In this document: piece by piece, positions 45,301 through 57,000 of the stretch
Numbering within the stretch: the stretch's first letter is position 1
Layout: each line of letters starts with the position of its first letter
DNA from: Benincasa hispida
Lineage: Eukaryota > Streptophyta > Magnoliopsida > Cucurbitales > Cucurbitaceae
Direction: 5' to 3'
Assembly (NCBI RefSeq): GCF_009727055.1
Contig: NC_052349.1
Coordinates: forward strand, 40,831,501-40,895,500
Length of the DNA: 64,000 nt
Notes under the pieces: model-generated
The model's input: only the letters and a program-made list of their open reading frames with translations
What the model was told of the DNA's origin: nothing
The model's database searches: none
Position numbers and translations under genes: made by a program

Positions 45301-45549
45301 TTCATGACATAACCAATAAGGAAGGTGGAATACATAAAGATGATAATGAGATTTCAATAAACTATGTCGTGACAGAAAAAAGATGGAATCAAATTCATGT
45401 AGTTATTGACAACATCTCTGCTATAATGTTGCTCTTGATATTATATCTGAAAATGAGGATTCTAAACCAAATTTTGTTGAAGAATGTCGACATAGAAAAT
45501 ATCAGCTTCAGTGGAAAGAAGCAACCGAGGAAGAATTAAACTCACTTTC

Positions 45550-46051
45550 AAAATGTTAGGTTTTTGGACTAGTAGTCCGAACACCAAAAGGTGTCAAACC
45601 TGTAGGATACAAATGAGTATTTGTGAAGAAAAAAGATGAAAATAATGAGGTCACAAGATATAAAGCAAGACTAGTTACACAAGGTTTTTCACAAAAACCT
45701 GGTATTAATTATGAGGAGACGTATTATCCGATGGTTGATGTAATTACACTAAGATACTTAATTGGTCTGACTGTGTATGAAAATCTTGACATGCATCTTA
45801 TGGATATAATCACAACATATTTATATGGATCTCTTGATTATGATATTTATATGAGAATCCCAAAAGGATTTAAGGTACCTGAAACATATAGATCAAATTC
45901 TCATAAATTGTATTCAATAAAGTTACAGAGATTGCTATATAGATTGAAACAATCAAGACAAATGTGGTACAATCACCTGAGTGGATATTTGTTGAAAGAA
46001 GGATATCAAAACAATCCAATATGTCCACGTGTTTTTATAAAGAAATCATAA
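45550..46051 (+). pseudogene. copia reverse transcriptase (RVT_2) fragment
   Basis: GVKPVGYK is followed by KARLVTQGFSQKPGINYEET, YYPMVDVITLRYLIGLTVYE and KLYSIKLQRLLYRLKQSRQM WYN, the characteristic copia RT start ('YKARLVAKGFxQxxGIDYxETFSPV' and 'LYGLKQSxRxWY'). The YVDD-type active site appears farther on as HVDDL (46078-46092) after a frame change. Confidence 0.9.
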
Positions 46052-46744
46052 TCAGGATTTGCTATTATAATTATACATGTTGATGACTTAAATATAATTG
46101 AGACTCCTAAATAGCTTTCAAAAGCAATAGATTATCTTAAAAAAAAATTGAGATGAAAGATCTCGAAAAAATAAAATTTTGCCTTGACTTGCATATTGAG
46201 CATTTAACATATGAGATATTTGTTTATCAGTCAACCTATGCAAGAAAAGTTTTGAAAAAAAAAATATATGGATAAAGCATATCCATTGAACATTCCAATG
46301 GAAGTTCATTCACTAGATGTGAAGAAAGATATATTTCACTCTTAAGATGATAACGAAGAACTTCATGGTCCGAAAGTACCATATCTTAGTGCAATTGGTG
46401 TACTTATGTATCTTGCTAATAATATAAGACCAGATATTGCATTTTCAATAAAATTATTAGCTAGTTAGAGTTAATTCTCTCACAAAAAGATATTCTAACG
46501 AAATTAAGCATATACTCTGTTATCTTTGGGAACAATCGATATGAGTTTTTTTTATTTAAATAAATCAAATTTTGATTTAGTTGGTTATGCAGATTCTGGA
46601 TATATATCTGATCCACACAAAACAATATCTTAAACATATTATCTGTTTACATGTGAAGGAACTGCTATATCATGACTATTGGTGAAACAGACCATAACGC
46701 CTATTTCCTCAAATCATGCTGAAATTCTTACAATTCACGAGGAT

Positions 46745-49700
46745 TAAGGTCGGCAAAAAAACCCGCGGAGCAGATCCCCGTGGGGTTCTGACCCGTTCGG
46801 GTCGAGGATGGGGACAAACCGGGGAAAATATTCAGGGTTCCATCCGAAGACATGACGGGAACAGGGACGGTATCCCCACCCCGACCCCGACCCCGATTGT
46901 TATATTTATATTTTTAATATATAAAAAAATTGGTATATTTATAATTATATATATGTTTACTCTTTATTATTCAACCAATGGCCCAAACTTAAAAACTAAA
47001 AAAATCCCTAAACTAAACACTATTCAACCCTAAATTAAAAAGCCCACTACACCAAAAAGTTTCCCTCTCCACCTTCCTCTCTGTTCTGCCGAAGACCGAA
47101 GTTAGAGACTCAGAAGTGCCCTACCGCCAGCCGCCAGCGCCTACCCTCCTTACCTATCGAGTACGAGCACCGACTACCGTGTCGTCTGCCTGCCGTGCAT
47201 CTGTGAGTTCGTGAGCTGAGCGTCTGGTCGGTCGGCCGTCTAGTTGTTGCGTCTGGCCATCTGGGTCTGGTTGTTGCCTACCGTGCGTCTGTGAACCGAG
47301 CGTCTGGTGCGTCTGTGGGTGAAGGGCGAAGCGACTGGACTGAAGCCAAACTCCGAAGGGTCTGGCCGGCCATATGAAGCCGAACTCCGAGCGTCTGGTG
47401 CGTCTGTGGGTGAAGGGCGAAGCGACTGGACTGAAGCCAAACTCCGAAGGGTCTGGCCGGCCATCTGGTTGTTGCGTCTGGCCATCTGGGTGAGCGTGAG
47501 GGAAGACCAAGCGTCTGGCCGTCTGGGTGTTGCGTCTAGCCGTCTGGGTGAGCGTGAAGGAAGACCGAGCGTTTGGGTGAAGACTGAAGGCGACTGCCGA
47601 CTGGCCGTGTCTGGGTGTTGAGTGAAGGAAGACCAAGCATTTGGGTGAAGACTGAAGGCGACTGTGGACTGGCCGTGTCTAGGTGTTGTGTGAGCCATTT
47701 GAGTTCGCTTTGGAAAAGCTTAAGAACTAGACGTAATTAGTAATATCTAACAAGACTGTCCGTTCAAGGTAATACATGAGTCTACTTTTAAGACCGTCCA
47801 TTTAAAAAATAGAAGTATATATTTTGATTGTTTTGTTTTTCATTTGAAGTGAAGAAGACTTTGTGTTGTTTTGAGAGGCGAGATCTATCCGTTCAAGGCT
47901 TCAAGCCGCTACCATCGGAGATCTGTTGCCGGTAAAAATTCCTTTGCCATTTGAAAAGTATGTTTGTGTATGTTTGAATATTTTGAATTTTAGGTTTGAA
48001 TATGTTTGAAAAATATGTTTTAATGCTTTGAATTTTGGGGTTTAATATGTTTGAAAAGTATCTCCATAATTCTAATGGAATGCTTTTGCCGTTTGAATTT
48101 TAATTCTAAGATATTGTTTGAATGCTTTGAATATGTTTAAATGCTTTGAAATTTAAGTCCAAGTCTAAAGAGGGTTTTTAAATTAAATCTTTGGCAGGTT
48201 GAAAACAATGTCTTCATCACCTTTTACTAATAAAGATTCTCCAAGTCCAATTTCAGATTCAACCCCAAATTCTGGCCCCAAATTTAACTCCATACTCTTC
48301 GAATGATGATAATTGAATAAATAGATGAAGTAGACAAGACGATTTGTAATTATTGCAAATGAAAATTAGGGGTGATAGTAAAAATGGAAACAAACATTTG
48401 CATGACCATATTAAGATATGCCCATAAAAAGAACAAAAGGACATACGAAAATCCCTATTGAATCCTAATAGAGAGAATAACAATACATTGAGTTTATATA
48501 ACTTTGATTAGGAAAGCTGCAAAAAAAACATTAGATAGGATGATAATAAAACATGAATATATCCTCTCATAATAGTTGAGCACGAATGTTTTAGGAAATT
48601 TTGTAATATCATCCAACCATTGTTTAAGATGGTGTCAATAAACACAATAAAGAAAGATATTTTGAAAATTTATGAGACTGAAAAGTTGAAAATCATGACA
48701 TTGTTGAATGAGATCAAAGGAAAAATTGTCCTTACAATGGACATGTGGACTTTCAACCACTAAACAAAAGGTTATATGGCTGTCACTGTTTTGCAAAACA
48801 AAATAATCAAGTTTATATATGCCCCTTCTCCACACACTTCTGAGATGCTTTATGAAGAAATAATAGAATGTCTTTTAGACTGGCATTTGATTGAAAATTG
48901 TCATCTGTAACTAAAGATAATTGTAGTACAAATGACTTCATGGTTAATATGCTTGTTGATAGTTTGTGTGGAAACTTAATATTGGATGAGAGTTTATTTC
49001 ATATGCGGTGTTGTGCTCATATTCTGAACTTAATTGTGAAAGATGGGTTGATAGTGATAGGAGATGAGATTTGAGGAAACAACTCGACAGTTGAATGTTT
49101 ATGATGGTCAGATGTTGAGTCTTGATTGTTGTACTAGGTGGAATTTTGCATATTTTATGTTAGCCACTGCATTAAAGTACAAGGAGTGTTTGCCTTTGGA
49201 TCAAGATTGAGTATTAGTAAAAGAGATATGTGAGAAACTGAAAATATTTCATCACATGACTGAAATATTTTCTGATCCAAATATCCTACTGCTAATCTCT
49301 TTTCTCCAAAAATTTGTAAATTGAAATTGGCTATTTCTGAGCGGACGAATTCTGGCATTTAAGAGATAAGAGACATGGCTTCAAATATGATTTCAAAGTT
49401 TGATAAGTATTGGAAGAAAATTCATGGGATAATAGCTGCAGTTTTAGATACACGTTACAAATTGAAGTTGATTGAGTTTTACTTCCTTAGAATTTACGGG
49501 GATAGTTTTTTTCTTGAAGTGGAAATGATTAAAAAAATTTGTTCAGATTTGGAAACGGAATATCAGCTAAAGCATGAAGGTGAAGGTGATGATTACCACT
49601 CTAAAAATTTAGATGGAACCTCACAAAATATAGAATTTGATGATTTTAATGATTATGACTTATTTGTATCAAATTCTAATAATATGAATTAGAAGCAGCT

Positions 49701-50530
49701 TTTGAATTGTAAGCTCACATCGTAACAAACTTCATTCGAAGAGGCTTTGATGTGAGCTCAAAATTTGATTGCAAATGAAGTTTTGACATGCTAGTTTGTT
49801 TATTTTTGTTTTACCTCTTTTTAGCATTTAATATTTTAATAAATATTTTCTTTTATTACAAATATTTGACAATATAAGTTACTAGCACGAGAAAAGAAAT
49901 TATTTTGTGGTTTAGCTTTTTTTTTGACATTATTTGTTAATTACATTTTAAATGTAATGAATAATACTCACAACTAAGGATGGGATGATGCCAAGAAAGG
50001 AGAAAGATTTGAATGTGAAGTCATTGTTGAAGAAAGAAAGACGAGCTTTATTGAATTTTAAGTTGTAAACTTATTTGAATGTATAAGACGTTTGCCTTTA
50101 ATTGACTTCTTTATTCAAACTTTATTGAATTTTAAGGTGTAAACTTATTTAATGGATTTGTTAGCTTTTAAATTGTCAATTGTGTTTATTTCATAGATTA
50201 GTCTATTGTTTTTTGTTTATTTTTTGTGGACTAGTCAAATTTTAAATAAAATCACTTGAATTAAAAAAATGAGGAATTTGATAAACTTATTTAATGGATT
50301 TTTTGTGGACTAATCAAATTTTAAATAAAATTAAATTTTAAATCAAATTTTAATTAAAAAAATGGGGAATCCCCACGAGAAAACGGGGAATGGGGCCCGC
50401 GGGACCCCGTTTCTTCGACGGAAAATCCCCACCCCCGTCGGTGGGGGTGGGGGTAGGGATGGGGGAGAATTTCCCCACGGGGTTGGGGACGGGGATGCCC
50501 CACCCCGCCCCGTTCTCGTTGCCAACCTTA
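46745..50530 (+). mobile_element. hAT transposon (3786 bp) inserted in the copia RNase H region
   Basis: The inverted termini TAAGGTCGGCAA (left) and TAAGGTTGGCAA (reverse complement of right) are followed by C/G-rich subterminal repeats (CCCCGACCCCGACCCC; GTGGGGGTGGGGGTAGGG). The flanks are ACGAGGAT (46737-46744) and ACGAGGCT (50531-50538), an 8-bp target duplication with one change. Joining the flanks restores copia IHEASRECVWLRSMTQHIRE. A decayed transposase lies on the plus strand between about 48200 and 49690: NLIVKDGL (about 49030), MLATALKYKECLPL (about 49158) and KFDKYWKKIHGIIAAVLDTR YKLKLIEFY (49393-49480). Confidence 0.9.
47300..47464. repeat. Two 74-bp direct repeats within a GC-rich minisatellite
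   Basis: 47300-47373 and 47391-47464 are identical by eye, starting GCGTCTGGTGCGTCTGTGGG. They sit in a longer block (about 47200-47700) of GTCTGGCCGTCTGGGTG-type short repeats inside the hAT element. Open frames on both strands here are composition artefacts. Confidence 0.85.
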
Positions 50531-50832
50531 ACGAGGCTAGTCGATAATGTAATATGGCTAAGGTCAATGACTCAGCACATTCGTGAAACGTGTGGCTTGT
50601 CTTCTAATAAAAATCTAACAACAATATTATACATAAAACATATTTCACCGAAGCTTTTTTATTTACAAATGCATTACCAACCACAACTTTTGAAAAATTG
50701 ATGCAAAATATTAGAATATATACTTTTTTTTTTATTTTTTTATTTTGCTGGGATTTTTTTCCATTTGGTTTTTTCTAGTAACGTTTTAACGAGACATATT
50801 TCATATATATATATATGAGCATCTAAGGGGAG

Positions 50833-51158
50833 TATTATAAATATCGTAAAAATAGATGTCCAATGCTTAGTGTCCTAAAAGCCACGTGTCATTTTTCATT
50901 TTTCATATTGTTCACGTGCCTTGTAATAATTCATGTTTGGTGTTCATGTAAGTCCACATCATACTTGCCACTTTGTCTATAAATAATGACATTTGGTGGA
51001 TCTCAAAATTATGTATATTGGTGAGAATAAAAAGAAAATTTCATATATTTCCTATTTCCATAAAATCATATTTTCTATTTCTATTATTCCATAAAATTAT
51101 ATTATATTATTTTCTCCATATCCGTTGTGCTCTAATTGTGTTCCTTAATTTTACAACA
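50833..51158 (+). mobile_element. 3' LTR of Ty1/copia element
   Basis: About 326 bp preceded by the purine tract CTAAGGGGAG. It starts TATTATAAATATCG, has CTATAAATAATGACATTTGG, and ends TTTTACAACA. It is diverged from the 5' LTR with small indels. No clean 5-bp target duplication is left. Confidence 0.75.
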
Positions 51159-52525
51159 ATTGTGACATTTTTATAATAATAGAATTCTTTTGCTATTTTT
51201 CAAGACGTAAAATTAAAATTGGTCATTTATCTTCTTAGTCTTTATTTAACTCCCTAAGCTTTCAAATTAACTATTTGTTACTTGTATTTTAAATTTTTAC
51301 AATGACTTAATTTTGATGACATGATTTCATGACCAACAAACTGGGGACAAGATTGGCCAAAGTCAATTAAGTAGAAAAGTAACGGAAAAAAAAGTTTAAA
51401 AGTTTGAAGACTATAACAAAAATTATGAAAGCTTATTCATATAGATAGAACAAACTTAAAGTTTGAAAACAATCGAAACTTAAACATTTTATCTATTTGG
51501 ACCAATCTTAATTTTATAGCCAAAACGAGTATAGTCATTGGTACTTTGTTAGTGACTAAGAAGTCGTGTTTCAATTTTGTAATCTATATTGTACTAAAAA
51601 AATTAATTATATTCCTAAACTTTTTATATAATTAAGAAAAGGAAAAATATCAATTTGCACTACTAAACTTTAGGGATGGTATCCATTTAATTCCTAAACG
51701 AATAGTTGTATCAATATAGGCTCTAAACTTTTGTATGTGTATCAATTTACAACCTCCATTGCATCCGTTTAAGTTAACTTCGTATGAAACTTATAATTAA
51801 TGAAATCCCCAAGTTTCTATAAATGAATCAATTTAGATTCTCGGTCAAAATTTCATTTGAGAATTGTTCATGCAATTACTTTAAACATCCATTTTGTAAG
51901 ATTAATATTTGAAGAAGTCTATACACGTTTGAGAATTAATGCATAGTTAGTTTCAAAGATAATTGCAATTAAGGGGTTTAAATTGACTAGTTTATGAAAT
52001 TTAAGAGTTTAGTTAACTCAAATTATAAGTTTTAGACGATATTGGTTGAACGAAATTTGGAGGAATATGTAATCAAAAGACACCGTTGGTAGTAGCAGAG
52101 TGCGTGGAAAAAAAGAAAAAGAAAAAACACAATCACCAATCGCTAGTGGTGAAAATCGAAAACGTGTCAAGGTCAAATCATATATTGTGTGCAAACCGAT
52201 TCAACTGACCTGAATTTGGACGAGTTTGTGGACAATTTTTTTTTAAAGAGTATTTGAAATGGAAAAGGAGGGACAGAGCCAAAATTACCAAAATATTACA
52301 TATGGAAGGGAAGAAGGAATAGATAATAATGGATTTCAAAATCAAAGGCAATCACAATCTCATGATTTCTTCATAACAATCTTGGAATGATTTTTATCAA
52401 ATTCCAAAATAGAACCAAAAAGGGGGAAAAAGAAAACCCAGAAGAAACAGAGGAAAAAAAAAACAATGTAAATTATAATCCCCCCCAAAAAATCTATTTA
52501 ACATAATATTCAAAAACGGTCAACA
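51159..52525. other. AT-rich intergenic stretch
   Basis: No gene. 51200-52040 carries phrases of the 'CTAAACTTTAGGGATGGTATCC' and 'AAGTTTGAAAACAATCG' kind, as seen in several TIR-like repeats of this window. Confidence 0.4.
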
Positions 52526-52529
52526 GTTG

Positions 52530-52760
52530 ACCGGCGGGAAATTAAAGAATGCCTGGCGCGCAAATAAACGGCAAGAAGACGACGGACGGAAATTTAACCG
52601 TTAAAGAAGACCGACGCGCAATTAACCGGTAAGAGGGTGATCGGAAGGGTATAGGAAGATGACCGGCGCGTAACATAAACGGTAAGAAGATGACCGGAAA
52701 TTGCAGACCCATTCCAATTGGTGACTGGCGAACGCAGACCCATTCCATTTGGTTCAATCT
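52530..52760 (+). promoter_or_regulatory. Upstream repeats of the MADS-box gene
   Basis: Three imperfect units with about 60-bp spacing start at 52555, 52613 and 52675 (GGCGCGCAAATAAACGGCAA, GACGCGCAATTAACCGGTAA, GGCGCGTAACATAAACGGTA), each followed by an AAGA-GAT/GAC-GGA phrase. A second pair repeats GCAGACCCATTCCA (about 52704 and 52735). GGCGGGAAA at 52533-52541 fits the E2F consensus read on the minus strand. Regulatory function is inferred only. Confidence 0.5.
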
Positions 52761-52817
52761 ATTTCTCTCGTTTCTCTCTGTTTTACTCTGTTTGTGGTTT
52801 CGTGAGATTGAAGAACA

Positions 52818-53909
52818 ATGGGCAGAGGAACATTGAACCTTAAACTGATTCCCAACCTCAAATCTCGGAGAACAACCTTTGTAAAGAGGAAGAAAAGCCT
52901 AATGAAGAAGGCCTACGAGCTTTCCACCCTTTGCGATGTTCAAACCTGCGTTTTCATCGCTTCTGACTGTGACCCATCAACCCACTTCGAAACTTGGCCT
53001 CCCAATCACGATCAAATCCACTCTATGATCCGTTCATATAAATCTCATTCTTTCCCCAAACTATCCCGCAACTCTTATAATCTCCACCAATTTTTCTCTC
53101 ATCGTATGAACAAAATCGCAACAGAGACGTCTAAGCTTCGTCACAACGTTGACAAATTCAAGGATCGCCACCTCGATTCTCTATCTGAACATCAATTGGA
53201 GGAGTTGTTGGCTTCTCTGGATTCCAAAATTGGAGTTGTAGACGGCATGATTCAGTTTATGGAGGCTGATTATGATCACTTGATTGAGGAAGTATCTGGA
53301 TTTTCGAGTATTGACACACCATCATTCCTTCCTTCTGAAACAAAGGAAACCCCTGAATTAGACATAACGGAGTGGTTGATTGGGACAAATGGGCTTGAAT
53401 ACAATGTCGAGGAGTTCATGGAGACCGATAACGGTCACTTGATTGAGGAAACATCCGGAATTTTAAGCATTGACACACCATCATTCAGTCCTTTTGAAAC
53501 AGAGGAACTCGACATATCGGAGTTGTTAATTGGGCCAAATGGGCTTGAATACAATGTCGAGGAGTTCGTGGAGGCCAATAATGATCACTTGATTGAGGAA
53601 GCATCTAGAATTTCAGGCATTAACACACCATCATTCAGTCCTTTCGAAACAGAGGAACTCGGCATATCAGAGTTGTTGATTGGGACAAATGGGCTTGAAT
53701 ACAATGTCGAGAAGCTCATGGAGGCCAATAACGATCACTTGATTGAGGAAGCATCTGCAATTTCAAGCATTAACACACCATCATTCAGTCCTTTCGAAAC
53801 AGAGGAACTCGACATATCGGAGTTGTTGATTGAGCCAGATGGGTTTGAATACAATGTCGAGGATTTTCAATCTCTGTTAGAGGACGAGCTTGTCGGAACC
53901 CTGGTTTAG
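52818..53909 (+). CDS. Type I MADS-box transcription factor (AGAMOUS-like, Mbeta-like)
   Basis: An intact single-exon frame of 363 residues begins MGRGTLNLKLIPNLKSRRTT at a good context (GAACAATGG). Residues 1-60 are a MADS domain with FVKRKKSLMKKAYELSTLCD, which binds CArG-type DNA as a dimer. There is no K-box, so it is type I. WPPNHDQIHSMIRSYKSHS and the YNLHQFF stretch fit the Mbeta/Mgamma side of the family. A short basic/coiled stretch follows (residues 90-150). The C-terminus has tandem 50-residue acidic repeats beginning GLEYNVEEF at residues 192, 242, 292 and 342 (the last partial), preceded by a diverged unit from about 142. Type I genes act mainly in gametophyte and endosperm; that role here is inference. 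The stop TAG is at 53907-53909. Confidence 0.92.
   Translation: MGRGTLNLKLIPNLKSRRTTFVKRKKSLMKKAYELSTLCDVQTCVFIASDCDPSTHFETWPPNHDQIHSMIRSYKSHSFPKLSRNSYNLHQFFSHRMNKIATETSKLRHNVDKFKDRHLDSLSEHQLEELLASLDSKIGVVDGMIQFMEADYDHLIEEVSGFSSIDTPSFLPSETKETPELDITEWLIGTNGLEYNVEEFMETDNGHLIEETSGILSIDTPSFSPFETEELDISELLIGPNGLEYNVEEFVEANNDHLIEEASRISGINTPSFSPFETEELGISELLIGTNGLEYNVEKLMEANNDHLIEEASAISSINTPSFSPFETEELDISELLIEPDGFEYNVEDFQSLLEDELVGTLV
53392..53880 (+). repeat. 150-bp coding tandem repeats in the MADS gene
   Basis: GGGCTTGAATACAATGTCGA recurs at 53391, 53541 and 53691, and as GGGTTTGAATACAATGTCGA at 53841, an exact 150-bp period that keeps the frame. Units contain HLIEEASxIS, TPSFSPFETEELDISELLIG. Confidence 0.95.
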
Positions 53910-54500
53910 AACAATCCCTTTAAGTTTGATTACGAACTCATTACATAGTTTTTCCATGAGAGTTTTCTTGCTCTCTCTTTCTCTATCTACATTCTTCTTT
54001 GTAAATATATTGATTTTAGTATAATGGAAATGAAGCTTCAATTTCCAAACTTTCCTCTCTTATCAACTCTAATTTTCTAACGAGATTTATTGGTGAGATA
54101 GAACTTATACGAAAATAAATTCCAATTAGCAATGTGATTATTTAAAGTGAGGCGGGAAGAGAACATCTAACAGCAAACAAAAATTTAAAGGCATAAATAG
54201 CAAAGTCTTTCTTATGATTTTACCACAATGCAATCAGTACATACCATTACCTTATTATTATGATGCCTTCAGAGAGCAACTTCCACCTTCGCACAAAAAA
54301 AAAAAAAAAAAAATGGCATTCTTAACAAGTGAGATAATCTTTTAGTTGCGACAATGCTCAATTTCTCCATCAATATCAATTATCAATACACTAGCTCCCT
54401 ATCCATTGCCATCAACATGGACTCCTAACAATTCTTCCCGGACAGCCACCACACCTGATCAGTTCTAATACCACTTTTTCTGAAGGGTATGTGAAATGAG
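53910..54500. other. 3' flank of the MADS gene, no gene
   Basis: AT-rich, with a possible polyadenylation region (TATATTGATTTTAGTATAATGG near 54005) and an A-run at 54294-54313. Confidence 0.4.
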
Positions 54501-54501
54501 A

Positions 54502-55240
54502 TTAACTTTGAGGAATTTTATTAACCTCAAAAGATGAATTGCAAAGGTATCTGGTAATGGATCCATCTAGATTGCGTTTAACACGAAACACCCATTTATT
54601 TCCAGTAATATTTTTGCCAGTTGGTAAGGGAACTAAATCCCAAGTCCCCTGTCTTTGTGAGGCAGTAAACTCACCAGCCATGGCAAGAAGAGGTAAAATA
54701 GAATTTGAAGACTTGGAAGAATTATTTTCAACAGTAGAAGTAATGGAAGTCTTGGAATTGATAGTTTTGCTGACAAAAGGAAATGTATCTTCATAAACAA
54801 TGACATGTCTCATTGTAATGAGTTTGTCAGTCTCAGGATTGTAAGAAACATAACCTTTGGTTGTTTGGGTATCTCCAAGGAAGACAAATTGAGAAGTTTT
54901 GGGTTGAAGTTTATGGTCATTGGTAAGGTTTGAGGAGAGGATAACAAGATTAACCAAAGGTTTTTAGGTGATTAATGTAAGAAGAAGAGTTGAAAAGTTT
55001 TTCATACGGAGATATATTATTCAATTTGGAAGAAGGAGGTCTATTTATTAGGTAAGTAGTAGCAGTGGAAAAGGCATGGTATCAAAATTTTAGAGGTAAG
55101 GAAGCATGAGATAGTAAAGTGATGGCCATTTCAGTTAGATGACGATGTCTTTACTCTGCAGCACCATTTTATTGAAGGGGTATAAGGACAAGAAGTTTGA
55201 TAAATAATGCCTTGGTTCTGTCTAAAGTGCTCTGCTACCA
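54502..55240 (-). pseudogene. Ty1/copia fragment: integrase end to reverse-transcriptase start
   Basis: The minus strand reads, with frame changes, GIIYQTSCPYTPSIK and EMAITLLSHA (integrase core end), INRPPSSKLNNISPYEKLFN and SSYINHLKTFG (about 55040-54965), then an open frame of 151 codons, 54957-54502, with QFVFLGDTQTTKGYVSYNPE and NKWVFRVKRNLDGSITR, the usual transition to RT. It stops where RT would start (YLCNSSFEVN). It is unrelated in sequence detail to the 42-51 kb element. Confidence 0.85.
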
Positions 55241-55281
55241 TAATAAACTCTTAGAACTAAGTTATTCAGTTATCATATCAG

Positions 55282-57000
55282 TTACCAATAATTCTTGCAT
55301 GAACAAAACTCCTTTAAAGTGATGACAACAATGTTGATCCCTCAATACAATTTGATGGCAAAAAGCCTAGGAGATAAATTTTGCATTGTGTGACAGTCAT
55401 TGCATGTTCAAAGGGTGTTTTCACTGTTCTGATTGCTATTGCTGGACTAAAATAATAACCCCAAATGCAATAACTAGCTTTTCCTTATGTCTAAACAAAG
55501 TGATTTCCTTCTCTTCTTCATTGACATCCAGTAACACTTCATTTGTGTCTGGTGATTAACCTTCCAACTTTAACTTCATAGCCAATTGATCTAAGAAGAC
55601 TTAAATTGCATCCATGTTAGGGTGTGTATTATCTCATGCAAATAATTCATGAAAATTTTTCATCATGCCCCTAATCTCAAGCACATCATCCCATCATGGT
55701 TAGGTTGAAGCTCAATCGACTTCCTTCCCACTGTTCTTCCAATTTCACTATCATCATTTTCTCATTGCCACAAGTGTACCGACATTGAGAGCAACAGAGA
55801 ATATGGTTGAGAAGTTTCCTCTGCTTCTTGAAGCTTACGAACAGGTCCTAAAAGATCAATCATGCATGCATATTGCTTGATATTGGATTTTATCTTGTGA
55901 TCATAAATCATAGACAAGCCAACTGCTCCACAAATGTTATATCATTTGACATCTTCTAATATGAGAAAATGTACCTTTCTACCAACCCCTACATGGCCAA
56001 TCCAAGAATTACAGAATTCCAAGTCAAAACTCCTTTCTAAAGTATCCCATGATAACATATAGAGAACTTTTAACACATCCACAATTTATATACATGCCAA
56101 TGAGGATGGTACGTACCTAGCATGACATTAAGAGTAAGAAAACTCTTCTTATATAGTAATTCCCCTGTTCAAGAGTAGCCAACCAAGCACACACAGATAC
56201 TACACTTGCTAAAATGGTCTCACTCGGCTTTAGGCCATTTATGTGCATTTCTTCAAAAAGGTGAAGTCTAGTAAGAATGGCCATTTCAGGCATATCCCGA
56301 TATCAGAAAAGTCCAAAACACAACAAATTTTTAGGACATAGAACTAAATAAGGGTTTGGTATTTTCAACTGAATCACATTTTAATTACCCAGAGATCAAA
56401 GAGTTCAAACATATTTGGTCTAGAAAGTGAGCTTCATCAAATAGTCACCCCTCCTCCATTACATCTCCTTATTCTTTAATAGATATGAATCAAAGAGAAA
56501 AATCGAAGGTTAATATAAGAATCAATTACAAATTTGAAGCCAAATTATGAATCAATTTCCCCACACATTAATAATCAGTAAATTTGTACAAACATTTCGA
56601 GCACTAACTGCTACAATCTCATCCACCACAACTCTAGATTTATGCATTCCAACCAATGTTATACCTACTCAGAAATCTCATTCTGCTCGTAGCAAGCGAT
56701 TAGTGCACTCCAAGTAACTATATCTTTGTCTGGCATTTCATCAGACAGTTAATAAGCCCATTGATTGCAAACAGAACATTCATTGAATTCTAAGAATTAA
56801 ACTTCTTTCTCTCTAGCATTGATCACATAAATACTGAATTGACATCGAATCCAAAACAGAAGATTCATCAAACACCTTGTGCGTGTCAGTCATATTCAAG
56901 CAACTATAAAAACAATTAATGGAAGTATTTTGAACATAAACATGTGAATCGAAATTCAACTCCAAAACATGATTATGCAATAAACGATTAGATCAGCAGC
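55282..57000 (-). pseudogene. PPR-DYW protein pseudogene, copy 2
   Basis: On the minus strand, from high to low coordinates: PPR pieces matching copy 1 (MHKSRVVVDEIVAVSA at about 56650; FWTFLISGYA at about 56305), then LHLFEEMHINGLKPSETILA SVVSVCAW (about 56260-56180), YACMIDLLG and KLQEAEE (about 55880-55830), the E-type region with EKEKSLC-like KKRRKSLCLD (about 55515), and the DYW end TCNDCHT (about 55405), RDQHCCHHFK and CSCKNYW, ending at a TAA at 55282. These are the zinc-binding and terminal motifs of the DYW cytidine deaminase used in organelle RNA editing. Many stops and frameshifts show it is dead. The 5' end is not defined. Confidence 0.8.

Larger units (their letters stand above)
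42007..51158 (+). mobile_element. Degenerate Ty1/copia retrotransposon, interrupted by a hAT element
   Basis: Order on the plus strand is LTR, gag (MTNLTKLEFVTLDINYNNYL SW... from 42514; QQQYREKGFK at 42970-43000), zinc knuckle (YFQCKMTGHWSRTYHTSKHL at about 43260), protease (LCLVDSATTRTI at about 43688), GAG-pre-integrase (FTIWHGRLGHPRS at about 44097), integrase, reverse transcriptase (45500-46600), RNase H (about 46570-46735 and 50539-50640) and LTR. Stops and frameshifts are everywhere, and the longest intact piece is 142 codons of RT. The RNase H region is split by the hAT element at 46745-50530. Both LTRs are short and visibly diverged, so the insertion is old. Confidence 0.9.

Noticed and set aside
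47154..47698. Three overlapping open frames of 104-160 codons on both strands
   Set aside because: They lie in a GC-rich minisatellite inside the hAT element, where stop codons are rare by composition.
42007..51158. A 5-bp target duplication for the copia element
   Set aside because: The bases next to the two LTRs (TTTTG and ATTGT) do not match, so it has decayed or the LTR ends are misjudged by a few bases.
54539..54796. 85-codon plus-strand open frame
   Set aside because: It is antisense to the recognisable copia integrase/RT frame on the minus strand.
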